A stretch of 64,000 bases of DNA from Stakelama pacifica (lineage in GTDB: Bacteria > Pseudomonadota > Alphaproteobacteria > Sphingomonadales > Sphingomonadaceae), in contig NZ_SNWD01000001.1 in NCBI RefSeq assembly GCF_004361835.1, positions 62,001 through 126,000 on the forward strand. Reading direction: 5' to 3'. How positions within the stretch are numbered: the first letter of the stretch is position 1; the number at the start of each line of letters is the position of its first letter. A program made the position numbers and the translations under genes. Under the pieces are notes generated by a model, which searched no databases, was not told where the DNA came from, and saw nothing but the letters and a program-made list of their open reading frames with translations. Below, piece by piece: positions 36,219 through 47,500 of this stretch.

Positions 36219-36650
36219 ATGGCTTCGAATCATGCATTGGGTGCGGCGCTCGCACCGATCGCGCAGCGGACCGACCGCGAGACTTTTTCGATTTCCGACC
36301 TGTCGAGCGAATTCGGCGTCACCGCGCGGGCGCTGCGTTTTTACGAGGATGAAGGGCTGATCTCGCCCGAGCGGCGCGGCCTTTCGCGTATCTATTCGCA
36401 TCGCGACCGGGCGCGGCTCGCCTGGATTTTACGCGGCAAGCGGGTGGGGTTCAGCCTCGCCGAAATTCGCGAAATGATCGATCTCTACGATGTCGGGGAT
36501 GATCGCCGCGTCCAGCGTGAAGTCACGATCCAGAAATGCCGCGAGCGTATCGACACGCTGCAGTCGCAGCGCCGCGACATCGATGCGGCGATCGCAGAGC
36601 TTCAGGAATTTCTCGAGCTGATCGACCAGAAGGCTTCGCAAAACCACTAA
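36219..36650 (+). CDS. MerR-family regulator, likely of acyl-CoA catabolism
   Basis: The 143-residue protein has a winged helix-turn-helix near residues 21-90 ([20 protein letters not shown], then [12 protein letters not shown]) and a long C-terminal dimerisation helix (ETHVTIQ-like region [20 protein letters not shown]). No Cys metal-binding site is seen, so it is not of the metal-responsive type. It matches the LiuR/PsrA-like group that controls acyl-CoA catabolism. The next gene, 31 bp later, is an acyl-CoA dehydrogenase. A palindromic operator overlaps its promoter, which suggests self-repression lifted by an acyl-CoA. Confidence 0.85.
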   Translation: MASNHALGAALAPIAQRTDRETFSISDLSSEFGVTARALRFYEDEGLISPERRGLSRIYSHRDRARLAWILRGKRVGFSLAEIREMIDLYDVGDDRRVQREVTIQKCRERIDTLQSQRRDIDAAIAELQEFLELIDQKASQNH

Positions 36651-36681
36651 TCACAAAATCACAGGCAAGGATCATAAAGGC

Positions 36682-38484
36682 ATGCCGCAATATACTCCCC
36701 CCGTCCGCGACACCCGCTTCATCCTGGATGAGGTGATCGGGCTCGAAAAATATTCCAGCATTCCCGGTTTTGCCGGTGCCACGCCCGATATCGTGAACGC
36801 GGTTCTGGAAGAAGGCGGCAAGTTCGTCGCCGAGGTGCTGTTCCCGCTGAACCAGAGCGGCGATCACGAAGGCTGCACCCGGCATGACGACGGCAGCGTC
36901 ACCACGCCCAAGGGGTTCAAGGAAGCCTACAAGCAATTCGTCGAAAGCGGCTGGGGCACCTTGTCCGCGCCCGAGGAATTTGGCGGGCAGGGCATGCCGC
37001 ACACCGTTTCGACCGCCTATCAGGAATATATGATCTCCGCGAACATGGCCTTTGCCATGTATCCCGGCCTGACGCATGGCGCGATTGCCGCGATCCTCGC
37101 CACCGGCTCGCAGGAGCAGAAGGAAAAGTTCGTTCCGAAGATGGTGTCGGGCGAATGGGGCGGCACCATGAACCTGACCGAGCCGCAATGCGGCACCGAT
37201 CTGGGCCTGATCCGCACCAAGGCTGAGCCTCAGGCGGATGGCAGCTACAAGATCACCGGCACGAAGATTTTCATCTCGTCGGGCGAGCATGACCTTACCG
37301 ACAATATCATCCATCTGGTGCTGGCCAAGACGCCGGGCGCGCCGGATACGTCGAAGGGTATTTCGCTGTTCATCGTGCCCAAATTCATCGTGCACGACGA
37401 TGGTTCGCTGGGCGAGCGGAACGGCGTTAGCTGCGGCTCGATCGAACATAAGATGGGCATCCACGCCAATTCGACCTGCGTCATGAATTATGACGATGCG
37501 ACCGGATATCTGGTCGGCGAGGAGATGAAGGGGCTGGCCGCGATGTTCATCATGATGAACGCGGCGCGTCTGGGCGTTGGCCTTCAGGGGCTTGGCGTTG
37601 CGGAAACCGCCTATCAGAATGCGGTGCAATATGCACAGGACCGGCGTCAGGGCCGTGCACTGACCGGCCCAAAAGAGCCGGAGGAAAAGGCCGATACGCT
37701 GTTCGTCCATCCCGATGTCCGCCGCATGCTGATGGAAGCAAAGGCGCTGACCGAAGGCTTACGCGCGCTGTGCCTGTGGGGTGCGCTTCAGGTCGACCTT
37801 TCGCACGAAGCGGAGGACGAGGAAGCGCGTCAGCTCGCCGACGATCTGATCGGCCTGCTGACCCCGGTCATCAAGGGCTATGGCACCGACAAGGGCTATG
37901 ACATCGCGACCAATGCGCAGCAGGTCTATGGCGGCCATGGCTACATCGCCGAATGGGGCATGGAGCAATATGTCCGCGATGCGCGGATCGCGATGATCTA
38001 TGAAGGCACCAACGGCGTGCAGGCGATGGACCTTGTCGGGCGCAAGCTGCCCCGCAATGGCGGCCGCGCGGTACAGGCGTTCTTCAAGCTGGTGACCGAT
38101 GAAGTTGCCGAGGCGAAGGGCAATGCGAAGCTGAACGATATCGTCGAAGCGCTGGAAAAGGCGCTGGGCCAGCTTCAGGCGGCAACCATGTGGTTCATGG
38201 CGAACGGCATGAAGAATCCCGATCAGGTCGGCGCGGGCGCGCACAGCTATATGCACCTGATGGGTATCGTCGCGACCGGGCTGATGTGGCTGCGCATGGC
38301 GACCGCCGCGCAAAAGGCGATCGATGCGGGCGAGGGCGATACGGCGTTCTATGAAGCCAAGCTCGTCACTGCGCGCTTCTTCGCCGAGCGGGTGATGCCC
38401 GATGCCGGCGCGCTGCGTCGCAAGATCGAGGGCGGCTCGGACAGCATCATGGCGCTCGAACCCGAAATGTTCGTTCGCGCCTAA
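36682..38484 (+). CDS. Acyl-CoA dehydrogenase, long (about 600 aa) type with C-terminal domain
   Basis: The 600-residue flavoenzyme introduces a trans-2 double bond in an acyl-CoA. After an N-terminal extension, the middle domain shows [20 protein letters not shown] (FAD/substrate motif), and the helical domain has [20 protein letters not shown] and [16 protein letters not shown] with the catalytic Glu in YEGTNG. A C-terminal domain typical of the AidB-like/DmdC group follows. The chain length of the substrate cannot be told. It follows the MerR regulator and its stop overlaps the convergent hydrolase gene by 4 bp. Confidence 0.93.
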   Translation: MPQYTPPVRDTRFILDEVIGLEKYSSIPGFAGATPDIVNAVLEEGGKFVAEVLFPLNQSGDHEGCTRHDDGSVTTPKGFKEAYKQFVESGWGTLSAPEEFGGQGMPHTVSTAYQEYMISANMAFAMYPGLTHGAIAAILATGSQEQKEKFVPKMVSGEWGGTMNLTEPQCGTDLGLIRTKAEPQADGSYKITGTKIFISSGEHDLTDNIIHLVLAKTPGAPDTSKGISLFIVPKFIVHDDGSLGERNGVSCGSIEHKMGIHANSTCVMNYDDATGYLVGEEMKGLAAMFIMMNAARLGVGLQGLGVAETAYQNAVQYAQDRRQGRALTGPKEPEEKADTLFVHPDVRRMLMEAKALTEGLRALCLWGALQVDLSHEAEDEEARQLADDLIGLLTPVIKGYGTDKGYDIATNAQQVYGGHGYIAEWGMEQYVRDARIAMIYEGTNGVQAMDLVGRKLPRNGGRAVQAFFKLVTDEVAEAKGNAKLNDIVEALEKALGQLQAATMWFMANGMKNPDQVGAGAHSYMHLMGIVATGLMWLRMATAAQKAIDAGEGDTAFYEAKLVTARFFAERVMPDAGALRRKIEGGSDSIMALEPEMFVRA

Positions 38485-39863
38485 CCTTTGTCATCGCCTC
38501 TGGTGCCCGCCGCGCTGGTCGCGGCGGGAACCGACGGGGTTTCGGATTTCCGCCGTACGCCCGACAAGACCGGGCTGTCCGGCACGGCGTCTTTCGGCGT
38601 CCCGGCAAGCGGCTGCGCCTCGGCCGGCCGCTTTTGTGCATTTTTGCCATCGTCGGACAGCATATCGCCGGGTCTGCGCACCATGCAGGTTGCATCGGCG
38701 ATCGTCGGATAGATGCGGCAATTCCATAGCGACTTTTCATATCCCAGCGACCGGTCGCGCAGATAGCTGAACGCCATGCCGTTGAGTGCCGACGGCGATA
38801 GCGGCAGCGCCGAGGGCTTTTGTCCGTCGGGCAGCCAGGCGAGGAATTTGCAATATTTTCGGGCACCGCAGGCCCTTAAGGCCAGTGTCGACAACGTGGC
38901 CGGATCAAGCTTCGGGTCGAGCGTGACGAGGAACAGATCGTCATTGGTCGCGGTCGGTCTGGGAAGCTCCGCATCCGCGAGCGTTGCCGCGTCCTGTCCG
39001 GTCGCGCCCGACGGATCGGTCGCCGCGCCTGCATCATCGCCTGCATGGGCGGGAAAGCGATCGCCCAGCGCAGCGATGCGCGGTTCGCCACCGCTATAGA
39101 CCATGCGGAAGGCGGGCGGAGTTCCCCACCAGCCGGTCCAGCGGAAGAAGAGATGACTGCCGACCCTGGCGATCTTGTCAAGGCTGGCGCTCCAATAAGG
39201 GACTACCCAGTCGGTGTGATAATGGGTCGCGGTGCCGACGCGGCGGTCCACCCGGCCCGAAAGCGCCTGTTCGGCGACCGTGCGGGCGCGCTTCCACGCT
39301 GTATCGCTCCAGACATGCGCCAGCGCACCGTCGCAGGTGAAAGTGAACTGACATCCGGTGCTGCGCTCCGACCCTTCGAACACCACCCCGCAAACCGTGC
39401 GCTGAAATGCCGGATGGCGGACGCGGTTGAGGACGACCTGCGCCACCGCACGTTCGCCGTCGCTGTCATCTCCCGCCTCATAGAGTTCGGCGGTGGCGAG
39501 GCAGTCGAGCGCACGCTGGCGGTCGAGATCATTGCCTTTGAACCGGAACGGGCGTGCGGGCGGTGTTGGACCGCGCACAAAGGGGATGGAGGCGTTATAG
39601 GCGCGTGCCTCGTCCGGCGTTACCGGCTTCATCTCGACCGGCTCGACCGGAGGAAGCACGGTCGGCGGCACGACCTTGCCGTGCCGGACCGGCGCGCGGC
39701 TCGGCTGCATCGGCACGTCCGGGCCATAAGCGACCAGCAACGCGGGCAGGGCGACGGCGGCTGCCCCCAGCATCCAGAGGACAGCGCGCAGCCGCATCGA
39801 ATGCAGCCGCGCGCCATTACCGGGTACGCCGCCCCCCACCGGGACCGAAGGCGAGGACGCCAT
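38481..39863 (-). CDS. SleB-like cell-wall hydrolase
   Basis: The 460-residue protein has one N-terminal membrane helix (about residues 26-47) and then a Pro-rich segment. The Hydrolase_2 (SleB-like) domain follows: [20 protein letters not shown] (catalytic Glu candidate), [20 protein letters not shown], and [13 protein letters not shown] disordered Ala/Pro/Asp-rich C-terminal half contains several Cys. It would cleave peptidoglycan in the periplasm. It lies 11 bp downstream of cysK on the same strand and ends convergently with the acyl-CoA dehydrogenase gene. Confidence 0.85.
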   Translation of the reverse strand: MASSPSVPVGGGVPGNGARLHSMRLRAVLWMLGAAAVALPALLVAYGPDVPMQPSRAPVRHGKVVPPTVLPPVEPVEMKPVTPDEARAYNASIPFVRGPTPPARPFRFKGNDLDRQRALDCLATAELYEAGDDSDGERAVAQVVLNRVRHPAFQRTVCGVVFEGSERSTGCQFTFTCDGALAHVWSDTAWKRARTVAEQALSGRVDRRVGTATHYHTDWVVPYWSASLDKIARVGSHLFFRWTGWWGTPPAFRMVYSGGEPRIAALGDRFPAHAGDDAGAATDPSGATGQDAATLADAELPRPTATNDDLFLVTLDPKLDPATLSTLALRACGARKYCKFLAWLPDGQKPSALPLSPSALNGMAFSYLRDRSLGYEKSLWNCRIYPTIADATCMVRRPGDMLSDDGKNAQKRPAEAQPLAGTPKDAVPDSPVLSGVRRKSETPSVPAATSAAGTRGDDKG

Positions 39864-39874
39864 CGGCGATGCGA

Positions 39875-40795
39875 TCAGTGTTCGGGCAGGAAGTCGGGCA
39901 CCGACAGATAACGCTCGCCCGTGTCATAGTTGAAGCCGAGCACGCGGCTGCCCTCCGGCAGATCAGGCAGTTTCTGAAGGATAGCGGCGAGCGTCGCACC
40001 CGAACTGATCCCGACCAGCATTCCCTCTTCGCGCGCGGCGCGGCGGGCCATATCCTTGGCGACTTCGGGCTCGACCCTGATCGCGCCGTCAATCGCCTGG
40101 GTATGCAGGTTGCTGGGAATGAAGCCCGCGCCGATCCCCTGAATAGGATGCGGGCCGGGCTGGCCGCCCGAAATTACCGGCGACCCTTCGGGTTCGACGG
40201 CATAGACTTTCAGGTCGGGCCATTCCTTTTTCAACCGCTCGGCAACGCCGGTGATATGCCCGCCGGTGCCGACCCCGGTAATGATGACGTCGATCGGCGC
40301 ATCCTTGAAATCATTGAGGATTTCCTGCGCGGTCGTTTCGACATGCACCGCGACATTGGCCGGGTTTTCGAATTGCTGCGGCATCCATGCGCCCTCGGTC
40401 TGTTCGACCAGTTCGGTCGCGCGCTCGATCGCGCCCTTCATCCCGCCCTCGCGGGGGGTAAGGTCGAAGGTCGCGCCATAAGCCAGCATCAGGCGGCGGC
40501 GTTCGATCGACATGCTTTCGGGCATGACGAGGATCAGCTTATAGCCCTTCACCGCCGCGACCATGGCAAGGCCGACCCCGGTATTGCCGCTGGTCGGTTC
40601 GATGATCGTCCCGCCGGGTTTCAGGCTGCCGTCCTTTTCCGCAGCCTCGATCATGGCGAGGGCGATGCGGTCCTTGATCGACCCGCCGGGGTTCGAGCGT
40701 TCGGATTTGATCCACACTTCGGAATCGCCGAACAGCCGCTGTACGCGGATATGCGGCGTGTTGCCGATCGTCTCCAGGATCGTGTTCGCCTTCAT
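39875..40795 (-). CDS. cysK: Cysteine synthase A (O-acetylserine sulfhydrylase)
   Basis: The 306-residue PLP enzyme makes cysteine from O-acetylserine and sulfide. The PLP lysine is K41 in [12 protein letters not shown]. The substrate loop [14 protein letters not shown], the PLP-phosphate loop [11 protein letters not shown] and a C-terminal SSGAT are all present. It overlaps the upstream MFS gene by 4 bp (ATGA) and precedes the cell-wall hydrolase by 11 bp, so the three form an operon. Confidence 0.95.
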   Translation of the reverse strand: MKANTILETIGNTPHIRVQRLFGDSEVWIKSERSNPGGSIKDRIALAMIEAAEKDGSLKPGGTIIEPTSGNTGVGLAMVAAVKGYKLILVMPESMSIERRRLMLAYGATFDLTPREGGMKGAIERATELVEQTEGAWMPQQFENPANVAVHVETTAQEILNDFKDAPIDVIITGVGTGGHITGVAERLKKEWPDLKVYAVEPEGSPVISGGQPGPHPIQGIGAGFIPSNLHTQAIDGAIRVEPEVAKDMARRAAREEGMLVGISSGATLAAILQKLPDLPEGSRVLGFNYDTGERYLSVPDFLPEH

Positions 40796-42117
40796 GCTGG
40801 TTTCTCCTCCTGATCGGTAAATTCAAAACTCTTCGGGGGGTCAAAGGTCCGCGCGCTTCTGAGTTCCGGGAAAATCCGCGCCCATAGCCCGGTAACGATG
40901 ATTGCGCCCACCCCGCCTGCGACAACCGCCGCAACCGGACCGATCAGCGCGGCGAGAAACCCGCTTTCCGCTTCGCCCAGTTCGTTCGAGCCAGAAACGA
41001 ACAATGTCGACACCGCGCCGACGCGGCCGCGCATCTCATCGGGCGTGTACAGCTGGATCAGCGACTGGCGGATATAGACCGACACCATATCGGCAGCGCC
41101 CAGCACGAACAAAGCGGCGAGCGAGACGAGTACGGCGGGCGCGAAATCGCTGCCGATCATGCCCGGGCCGAACAGCGGCACCAGGACCGGCGCGGCAAGG
41201 CCGAAGACAATGGTCGCCGCGCCGAAGGCGGCGACGCCCAGCAGCATTTTCTTGCCCACTTCGGTCTTTAAGGGCTTCCATGAAAACAGCGCAGCCATCG
41301 CCACCGCGCCCAGCGCCGGCGCGGCGCGCAGATGGCCGAGGCCGTCGGCGCCGACCTGCAAGATATCGCGCGCATAGACCGGCAGCATCGCCGTCGCTCC
41401 GCCCAGCAGCACCGCGAACAGATCGAGCGAGATCGCGCCGAGAACCAGCCGGTTGCGGCGGACATAGGCAAGTCCGTCGATCATCTGCGCCCATGGATTG
41501 CGCTTGCCGCGAATATTGCTGCGCACTACCGGCGTCACGAGCAGCAGCATCAGAAAGGCGAAACCGAACAGCCCGGCGGAGACTGCATAAGGCAGCCAGC
41601 GTGCTCCGGCATAGAGATAGCCGCCCAGCGCGGGGCCGACGACCGATCCCGCCTGCCAGGCGATCGAGCTGATCGCGATCGCAGTGGGGAGGAGCGGTGC
41701 GGGTACCAGATTGGGGGCGAGCGCCTGAAGCGCCGGACCGGCAAAGGCGCGTGCGACGCCCAGCAGCGCGGCGATCGCGAACAAAGCGGGAAGGGTGATC
41801 GTCCCGCTCCAGGTGAGCCAGCCAAGCGCCGCCGCACAGCCGCATTCCAGCGCCACCGATCCGCGAGCGATCCAGCGCCGGTCAACCCGGTCGGCGACCC
41901 ATCCGGCGAACAACGTGAGCAGCAGCAGCGGCACGAATTGCGCGACGCCGATCAGGCCCAGCTGGAAGGACGCTTCCTTCACGCTCATCGTCCGGCGGGC
42001 AATGTCATATACCTGCCAGCCGATGACGATGACCATCGACATCTGAGCCAGCGTGGTGGCGAGGCGGGCCAGAAAATAGGCGCGGAAATTGTGGATGGCA
42101 AAGGGATGGCTGGGCAT
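40792..42117 (-). CDS. MFS transporter (enterobactin-exporter/EntS-like)
   Basis: The 441-residue protein has about 12 membrane segments. An early segment contains [20 protein letters not shown] and the loop [15 protein letters not shown] carries the MFS motif A (G-x-x-x-D-R-x-x-R-R). A conserved [15 protein letters not shown] in the second half matches the EntS/MFS_3 group. The exported substrate is unknown. Its stop overlaps the cysK start, so export of a thiol or cysteine-related metabolite is a guess from context only. Confidence 0.88.
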   Translation of the reverse strand: MPSHPFAIHNFRAYFLARLATTLAQMSMVIVIGWQVYDIARRTMSVKEASFQLGLIGVAQFVPLLLLTLFAGWVADRVDRRWIARGSVALECGCAAALGWLTWSGTITLPALFAIAALLGVARAFAGPALQALAPNLVPAPLLPTAIAISSIAWQAGSVVGPALGGYLYAGARWLPYAVSAGLFGFAFLMLLLVTPVVRSNIRGKRNPWAQMIDGLAYVRRNRLVLGAISLDLFAVLLGGATAMLPVYARDILQVGADGLGHLRAAPALGAVAMAALFSWKPLKTEVGKKMLLGVAAFGAATIVFGLAAPVLVPLFGPGMIGSDFAPAVLVSLAALFVLGAADMVSVYIRQSLIQLYTPDEMRGRVGAVSTLFVSGSNELGEAESGFLAALIGPVAAVVAGGVGAIIVTGLWARIFPELRSARTFDPPKSFEFTDQEEKPA

Positions 42118-42276
42118 GCGACGGGTCTATGGCCAATTGTCGGCGATTGGCAATCTACGAACGGTGATGCGGTATAAAGCCCGGCTATTTTCCGCTGCGA
42201 AAAAGCCGCTTTCGGGGCTGGCGCGGGGCGGCGCAACCTGCCAAAGTCCCGTTATGGATCGAACCGGAGGGAGTGG

Positions 42277-44001
42277 ATGCGTTTCAGGCTGTTGACGGCG
42301 CTGGTGGCACTTGGATGCGCGGCATGTTCTCCCGGCGGCGATACGATCGTCGGCGGCAATATGACGGCGCAGGCGACGATGAGCTGGGACGATTTCGTTA
42401 AGAACAGTATCGAGCAATGGTTCAAACTCGATCCGGCCTTCGCGGTGTATCAGGGGCGGCATGATTTCGACGGCAAACTGCCCGACTGGAGCGAAAAGGG
42501 GCTCGATGCCAAAGCGGCGTTTCTGAAGGAAACGGTTCGCAAGGCGCGGACCTTCAACAATCTTAACAAGCAGCAGCAGTTCGAGCGCGACTATATCATC
42601 AAGGTTGCCGAGGGGCAGCTCTTCTGGCTCGAAGATGCCGATCTGCCGCATCGCAATCCCAGCTATTATGTCGGCGGCGGGCTCGATCCCAATGTCTATG
42701 TTGCGCGCAATTATGCCGATCCGAAGGTTCGGATGCGCGCGATGATCGAATTTTTCAACGCCGTCCCGCAAAGCGCGCAGCAGATCCGCGCCAATCTTCA
42801 GATGCCGCTGCCCGAAACCTTCATCGATTACGGTGTGGCTGCGTTTAACGGCTTTGCCGAATATTATACCGGCGATGCGCGCGCTGCCTTTGCCGATGTG
42901 AAGGACGATGGTCTGCACCAGCGGTTCGACGAATCCGCGATGCGTGCTGCCAAATCGCTGCAGGGGCTGGCGCAGTGGCTCGACAATAATCGCGGCAAGG
43001 CGACGCAGCATTTCCAGCTGGGGCCGGAACGCTTCGCGCGGATGCTGAAAACAACCGAGGCAGTGGACATCCCGCTCGATCAGCTCGAAGCGATCGGCAG
43101 AGCGGACCTCAAGCGCAATCAGCAGGCGCTTGCCGCTGCCTGTGCCGAATATGCGGCGGGTAAGACGATCCCCGAATGCGTGGGCAAGATGAATGCCGAC
43201 AAACCCGAAGGCGGTCCGGTCGCGGCTGCGCGCAAACAGGTGGAGCAGCTTCGCGCCTTTGTCACCAGCCATGATCTGGTGTCGATCCCCGGCACCGAAC
43301 AGGCCCGGGTCGAGGAGGCGCCGCCCTATAACCGGCAGAATCTCGCTTATATCGATCCGCCGGGGCCGTTCGAAAAGGGCATTCCGTCGATCTATTATAT
43401 CTCGCCGCCCAACCCCGAATGGTCGAAGGAAAAGCAGCAGGCCTATATTCCGGGCAAGGACGATCTGCTGTTCGTGACCGTGCATGAAGTGATGCCCGGC
43501 CATTTCGTCCAGTTCCTCCATGCCAATCGGTCGGATTTCCTGTTCGGTCGCCTGTTCGTCGGCTATGCCTTTGCCGAGGGCTGGGCACATTATGCCGAAG
43601 AGATGATGTGGGATGCGGGCTATGGCGACGGCAGCCCCGAAGTGCATATCGGCCAGCTTTCGAACGCGTTGCTGCGCGATTGCCGCTTCTTGTCGGCGAT
43701 CGGGCTGCATGCACGCGGCATGACCGTCGCTCAGTCGCGTGAGATGTTCGAACAGCAATGCTATATTGATCCGGGCAATGCCGAGCAGCAGGCGGCACGC
43801 GGCACCTACGACCCGGCCTATCTCAACTATACGCTGGGCAAGCTGATGATCCGCAAGCTGCGGGACGACTGGACGGCGAGCCGGGGCGGGCGCAAGGCGT
43901 GGAAGGCATTCCACGATCAGTTCCTCAGCTATGGCGGCCCGCCGATCCCGCTGGTCCGTCAGCAGATGATGGGTGAAGCCAAGCCGCGCGCGGTTTTCTG
44001 A
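42277..44001 (+). CDS. DUF885 lipoprotein metallopeptidase-like protein
   Basis: The 574-residue protein begins with a lipoprotein signal peptide (LVALGCAACSPGG; lipidation at Cys14 or Cys17). The DUF885 domain contains the zinc motif HEVMPGH starting at His403, followed by EGWAHYAEEMMWDAG, as in this peptidase-like family. The product should be attached to the envelope. Catalytic activity on peptides is likely but untested. A short overlap-free gap of 7 bp leads to the DoxX-like gene on the same strand. Confidence 0.88.
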   Translation: MRFRLLTALVALGCAACSPGGDTIVGGNMTAQATMSWDDFVKNSIEQWFKLDPAFAVYQGRHDFDGKLPDWSEKGLDAKAAFLKETVRKARTFNNLNKQQQFERDYIIKVAEGQLFWLEDADLPHRNPSYYVGGGLDPNVYVARNYADPKVRMRAMIEFFNAVPQSAQQIRANLQMPLPETFIDYGVAAFNGFAEYYTGDARAAFADVKDDGLHQRFDESAMRAAKSLQGLAQWLDNNRGKATQHFQLGPERFARMLKTTEAVDIPLDQLEAIGRADLKRNQQALAAACAEYAAGKTIPECVGKMNADKPEGGPVAAARKQVEQLRAFVTSHDLVSIPGTEQARVEEAPPYNRQNLAYIDPPGPFEKGIPSIYYISPPNPEWSKEKQQAYIPGKDDLLFVTVHEVMPGHFVQFLHANRSDFLFGRLFVGYAFAEGWAHYAEEMMWDAGYGDGSPEVHIGQLSNALLRDCRFLSAIGLHARGMTVAQSREMFEQQCYIDPGNAEQQAARGTYDPAYLNYTLGKLMIRKLRDDWTASRGGRKAWKAFHDQFLSYGGPPIPLVRQQMMGEAKPRAVF

Positions 44002-44008
44002 TCAGCGC

Positions 44009-44473
44009 ATGGCGATAGCAGGGCAGGACGAGGGTCGGCCGCGCAAAGTCGCGCGGCTGGTTCTCGCCGTCCTGTTTCTGGCGGCGGGGGTGCTGCACCT
44101 TGCTATCCCTGAGCCCTTTATCGGCATCGTTCCCGACTGGGTGCCGGTACCGCGCCTGACTGTGCTCGCGACCGGGCTTTGCGAGATCGCAGGGGCGGCG
44201 GGGCTGATGCTGCCGCCCCTGCGCCGTGCGGCCGGGATCGGGCTTGCGCTTTATGCTGTATGCGTCTGGCCCGCCAATGTACATCACATGGTAATGGACC
44301 TGAGCAGCGGCACCGGCCTTTCCGCATGGTATCATATCCCGCGCCAGTTCGCGCAGCCGCTGATCATCTGGTGGGCCTTATGGGCGAGCGGCGCGATCGA
44401 CTGGCCGGTCAGGCTGATACGGTGGCGGGGCAGGCGCAACTCACCGACCAGATCGTCATCGCGAGGAGCATAG
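44009..44473 (+). CDS. DoxX-like small membrane protein
   Basis: The 154-residue protein has four hydrophobic segments: VARLVLAVLFLAAGVLHLAI, VLATGLCEIAGAAGLMLPPL, AGIGLALYAVCVWPANVHHM and a final segment around PLIIWWALWASGAIDW. This matches DoxX-like or DoxD-type small membrane proteins, whose role in redox processes is uncertain. The last 7 residues and the TAG stop fall inside a palindromic repeat (44451-44542), so the C-terminus was probably replaced by repeat insertion. It is 7 bp after the DUF885 gene. Confidence 0.8.
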   Translation: MAIAGQDEGRPRKVARLVLAVLFLAAGVLHLAIPEPFIGIVPDWVPVPRLTVLATGLCEIAGAAGLMLPPLRRAAGIGLALYAVCVWPANVHHMVMDLSSGTGLSAWYHIPRQFAQPLIIWWALWASGAIDWPVRLIRWRGRRNSPTRSSSRGA

Positions 44474-44542
44474 CGGCGAAGCGATCCGGCGATGTGGACG
44501 CTGCTCTGGATTGCTTCGCCCTGCGGACTCGCAATGACGATC
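44451..44542. repeat. Long imperfect palindromic repeat overlapping the end of the DoxX-like gene
   Basis: GATCGTCATCGCGAG and the nearby GGCGAAGCGATCC form one arm; the other arm is GGATTGCTTCGCC ... CTCGCAATGACGATC. The element spans 92 bp and folds into a long stem. Sequences of this form are dispersed intergenic repeats in many proteobacteria. It lies between convergent genes (DoxX-like and mfd), so it may also end transcription. Confidence 0.75.
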
Positions 44543-44586
44543 GTGCCCCCGGTTCCGATCAATGCACCGCGCTATAGCAGCGAGCC

Positions 44587-47500
44587 TTAGCCCGCCGCTT
44601 TCGCCAGCCCCCGCGACAGTTTCAGCGCTGCGTTGAGCCGCGATTTCGGATCGCCCCATGCGCGGGTAATCACCAGCTTCATATCGGGGCGCAGCTTCGC
44701 CGTTCCCTCCAGCCGGTCGACATAAGCGAGCAGCCCTTCGACATTGGGGAAGGTGTCGTTGAAGAAGGTGACGAGCGCGCCCTTTGGCCCGACATCGAGC
44801 TTCGCGATATTCGCTTTCTTCGCGGCGAGCTTCGCCTCGATCAGCTTCAGCAGATTCTCGGTCGGTTCGGGCAATTTGCCGAACCGGTCGATCAGCTCTG
44901 CCGCGAACGCCTCGATCCCCTGACGATCCTCGACTTCGTTCAGGCGGCGATAGAGCCCCATGCGCAGGTCGAGATCGGGGACATAGTCTTCGGGGATAAG
45001 GATGGCCGCATCGACGGTGATCTGCGGCGAAAAATCCTGCTTCGCTTCGTCGCGCAGGCCGCCCGATTTCGCGTCGAGGATCGCGTCCTCCAGCATCGAC
45101 TGATAGAGTTCGTAGCCGACCTCTTTGATGTGCCCCGATTGTTCGTCGCCGAGCAGATTGCCCGCGCCGCGAATGTCGAGGTCATGGCTCGCCAGCTGAA
45201 ACCCGGCGCCGAGGCTTTCGAGATCGCTCAGCACCTTCAACCGCTTTTCGGCGGCATCGGTCATCATCCGCTCGGGCGGCGTCGTCATATAGGCATAGGC
45301 CCGCGTCTTCGCCCGGCCGACGCGACCGCGAAGCTGGTAGAGTTGCGCCAGACCAAATTTGTCCGCGCGGTTGACGATCAGCGTGTTCGCCGACGGAATG
45401 TCGAGGCCGCTTTCGACGATGGTGGTCGACACCAGCACCTCGAACTTCTTGTCGTAGAAGGCACTCATCCGCTCCTCGACCTGCGCAGGGCTCATCTGGC
45501 CATGCGCGACGACATAGCGCACCTCCGGCACCTCTTCGCGCAGGAACTGCTCGATATCGGGAAGGTCGGCGACGCGCGGCGTGACGAAATAGCTTTGCCC
45601 GCCGCGATAATGTTCGCGCAGCAATGCCTCGCGCAGCACCACCGGGTCCCAGGGCATGACATAGGTCCGCACCGCGAGCCGATCGACCGGCGGCGTCTGG
45701 ATCACCGACAATTCGCGAAGGCCGCTCATCGCCATTTGCAGCGTGCGCGGAATCGGCGTCGCGGTAAGCGTCAGCATATGCACATCGTTTTTGAGCGCCT
45801 TCAGCCGCTCCTTGTGCGTCACGCCGAACCTTTGTTCCTCATCGACGATCACCAGCCCCAGCCGTTTGAATTCGACCGATTTGGCGAGCACGGCATGGGT
45901 GCCGACGATGACGTCGATATCGCCCGAGGCAAGCCGCTCCTTCGTCGTCTTCATTTCCGAAGCCGTGACGAGCCGCGACATGCGGCCGATATGGATCGGA
46001 AAGCCTTCGAACCGGGCGGTGAACTGGTTGAAATGCTGGCGCGCGAGCAGCGTCGTCGGGCACACGACCGCGACCTGCATCCCCGCCATTGCAGCGACGA
46101 ACGCAGCGCGCAGCGCCACTTCCGTCTTGCCGAAACCGACATCGCCCACGACCAGCCGGTCCATCGGCTTGCCCGCAGCAAGATCGTTCAGTGCATCGTC
46201 GATTGCGCGATCCTGATCGTCGGTTTCTTCATAGGGGAAGCGATCGACAAAGGCGGGATAGCCGGTATCACGCTCGGCGACCTCTGCCGGGCGGAGCGCA
46301 CGTTTGGCGGCGGTCGCGATCAGCTCACCCGCAATCTCGCGGATGCGCTCCTTCATCTTCGACTTGCGGCGCTGCCATGCCTCGCCGCCCAGCTTGTCGA
46401 GGCTCGCGCCTTCCTCGCTCGACCCGTAGCGCGAAAGCACTTCGAGATTTTCCACCGGAACGTAGAGCTTGTCGCCGCCCGAATAGCTCAGCGCCACGCA
46501 ATCATGCGGGCTCTGGCCGACCGGAATCGACATCAGCCCTTCATAGCGGCCGATGCCGTGATCCGAATGCACGACCAGATCGCCGGGCGAAAGCGTCGCC
46601 AGTTCGTTAAGGAACGCGTCGGTCGATTTCTTGCGCTTGCGCCGCCGGACCAGCCGGTCGCCCAGCATGTCCTGTTCGGTCAGCAGCGCGATATCGGGCG
46701 CGGTAAAGCCATGGTCGAGCGGCAGGACGATCAGCGCGACGCCCTTATCCGCAGCGCCCAGCGCCTCCTGCCAACCATCGGCGGGGCGGATGCCGGTCAG
46801 CCCATGGTCCTGCAGCAAGCCGGTCAGCCGCTCACGCGCGCCGGGCGAATAGCTCGCCAGCACCGGCTTCTTGCCCTGCTTCCGCACCGTGGCGACATGC
46901 TCGGCCACGGCTTCGTAAATATTGGTGCCGCTCGCGCGTTCGGGCGCGAAATCGCGCGGTCCGTCGACGCCGAAATCGAGCACCGTATCGCTTTCCGGCT
47001 CGTGGAAAGGCGAGGTGAGATGCGCTGGCGCTTCGTCCAGCTTCGCCTTCCACTCCGCGCTGAGCAAATAAAGCTGATCCGCGCCGAGCGGGCGATAGCT
47101 GCCCGCATCGCTCGACTGGGCGCGCACGCGGTTCGCCTGATAATCGGCGATGCCTTCGAACCGTGCATCTGCGGCGCCGGGGGTATTGGCGTCGCGAACG
47201 ACCACCGCGCCGTCGGGAAGATGGTCGAACAGCGTCTCCATCTTCTCTTCAAACAGCGGCAGCCAATGCTCCATCCCGGCAAGGCGGCGCCCCTCCGAAA
47301 TCGCCTGATAGAGCGGATCGCCGGTCGCGGTCGCGCCGAACTTCTCACGATAGCGCGCACGGAAGCGCTTGATGCTGTCCTCATCGAGCAGCGTCTCGCT
47401 CGCCGGCAGCAGGGTGAAGCCGTCGATCCGCCCGGTGGTGCGCTGATCGGCGGGATCGAAGGTGCGCACGCTTTCGATCTCGTCGCCGAAGAAATCGAGC

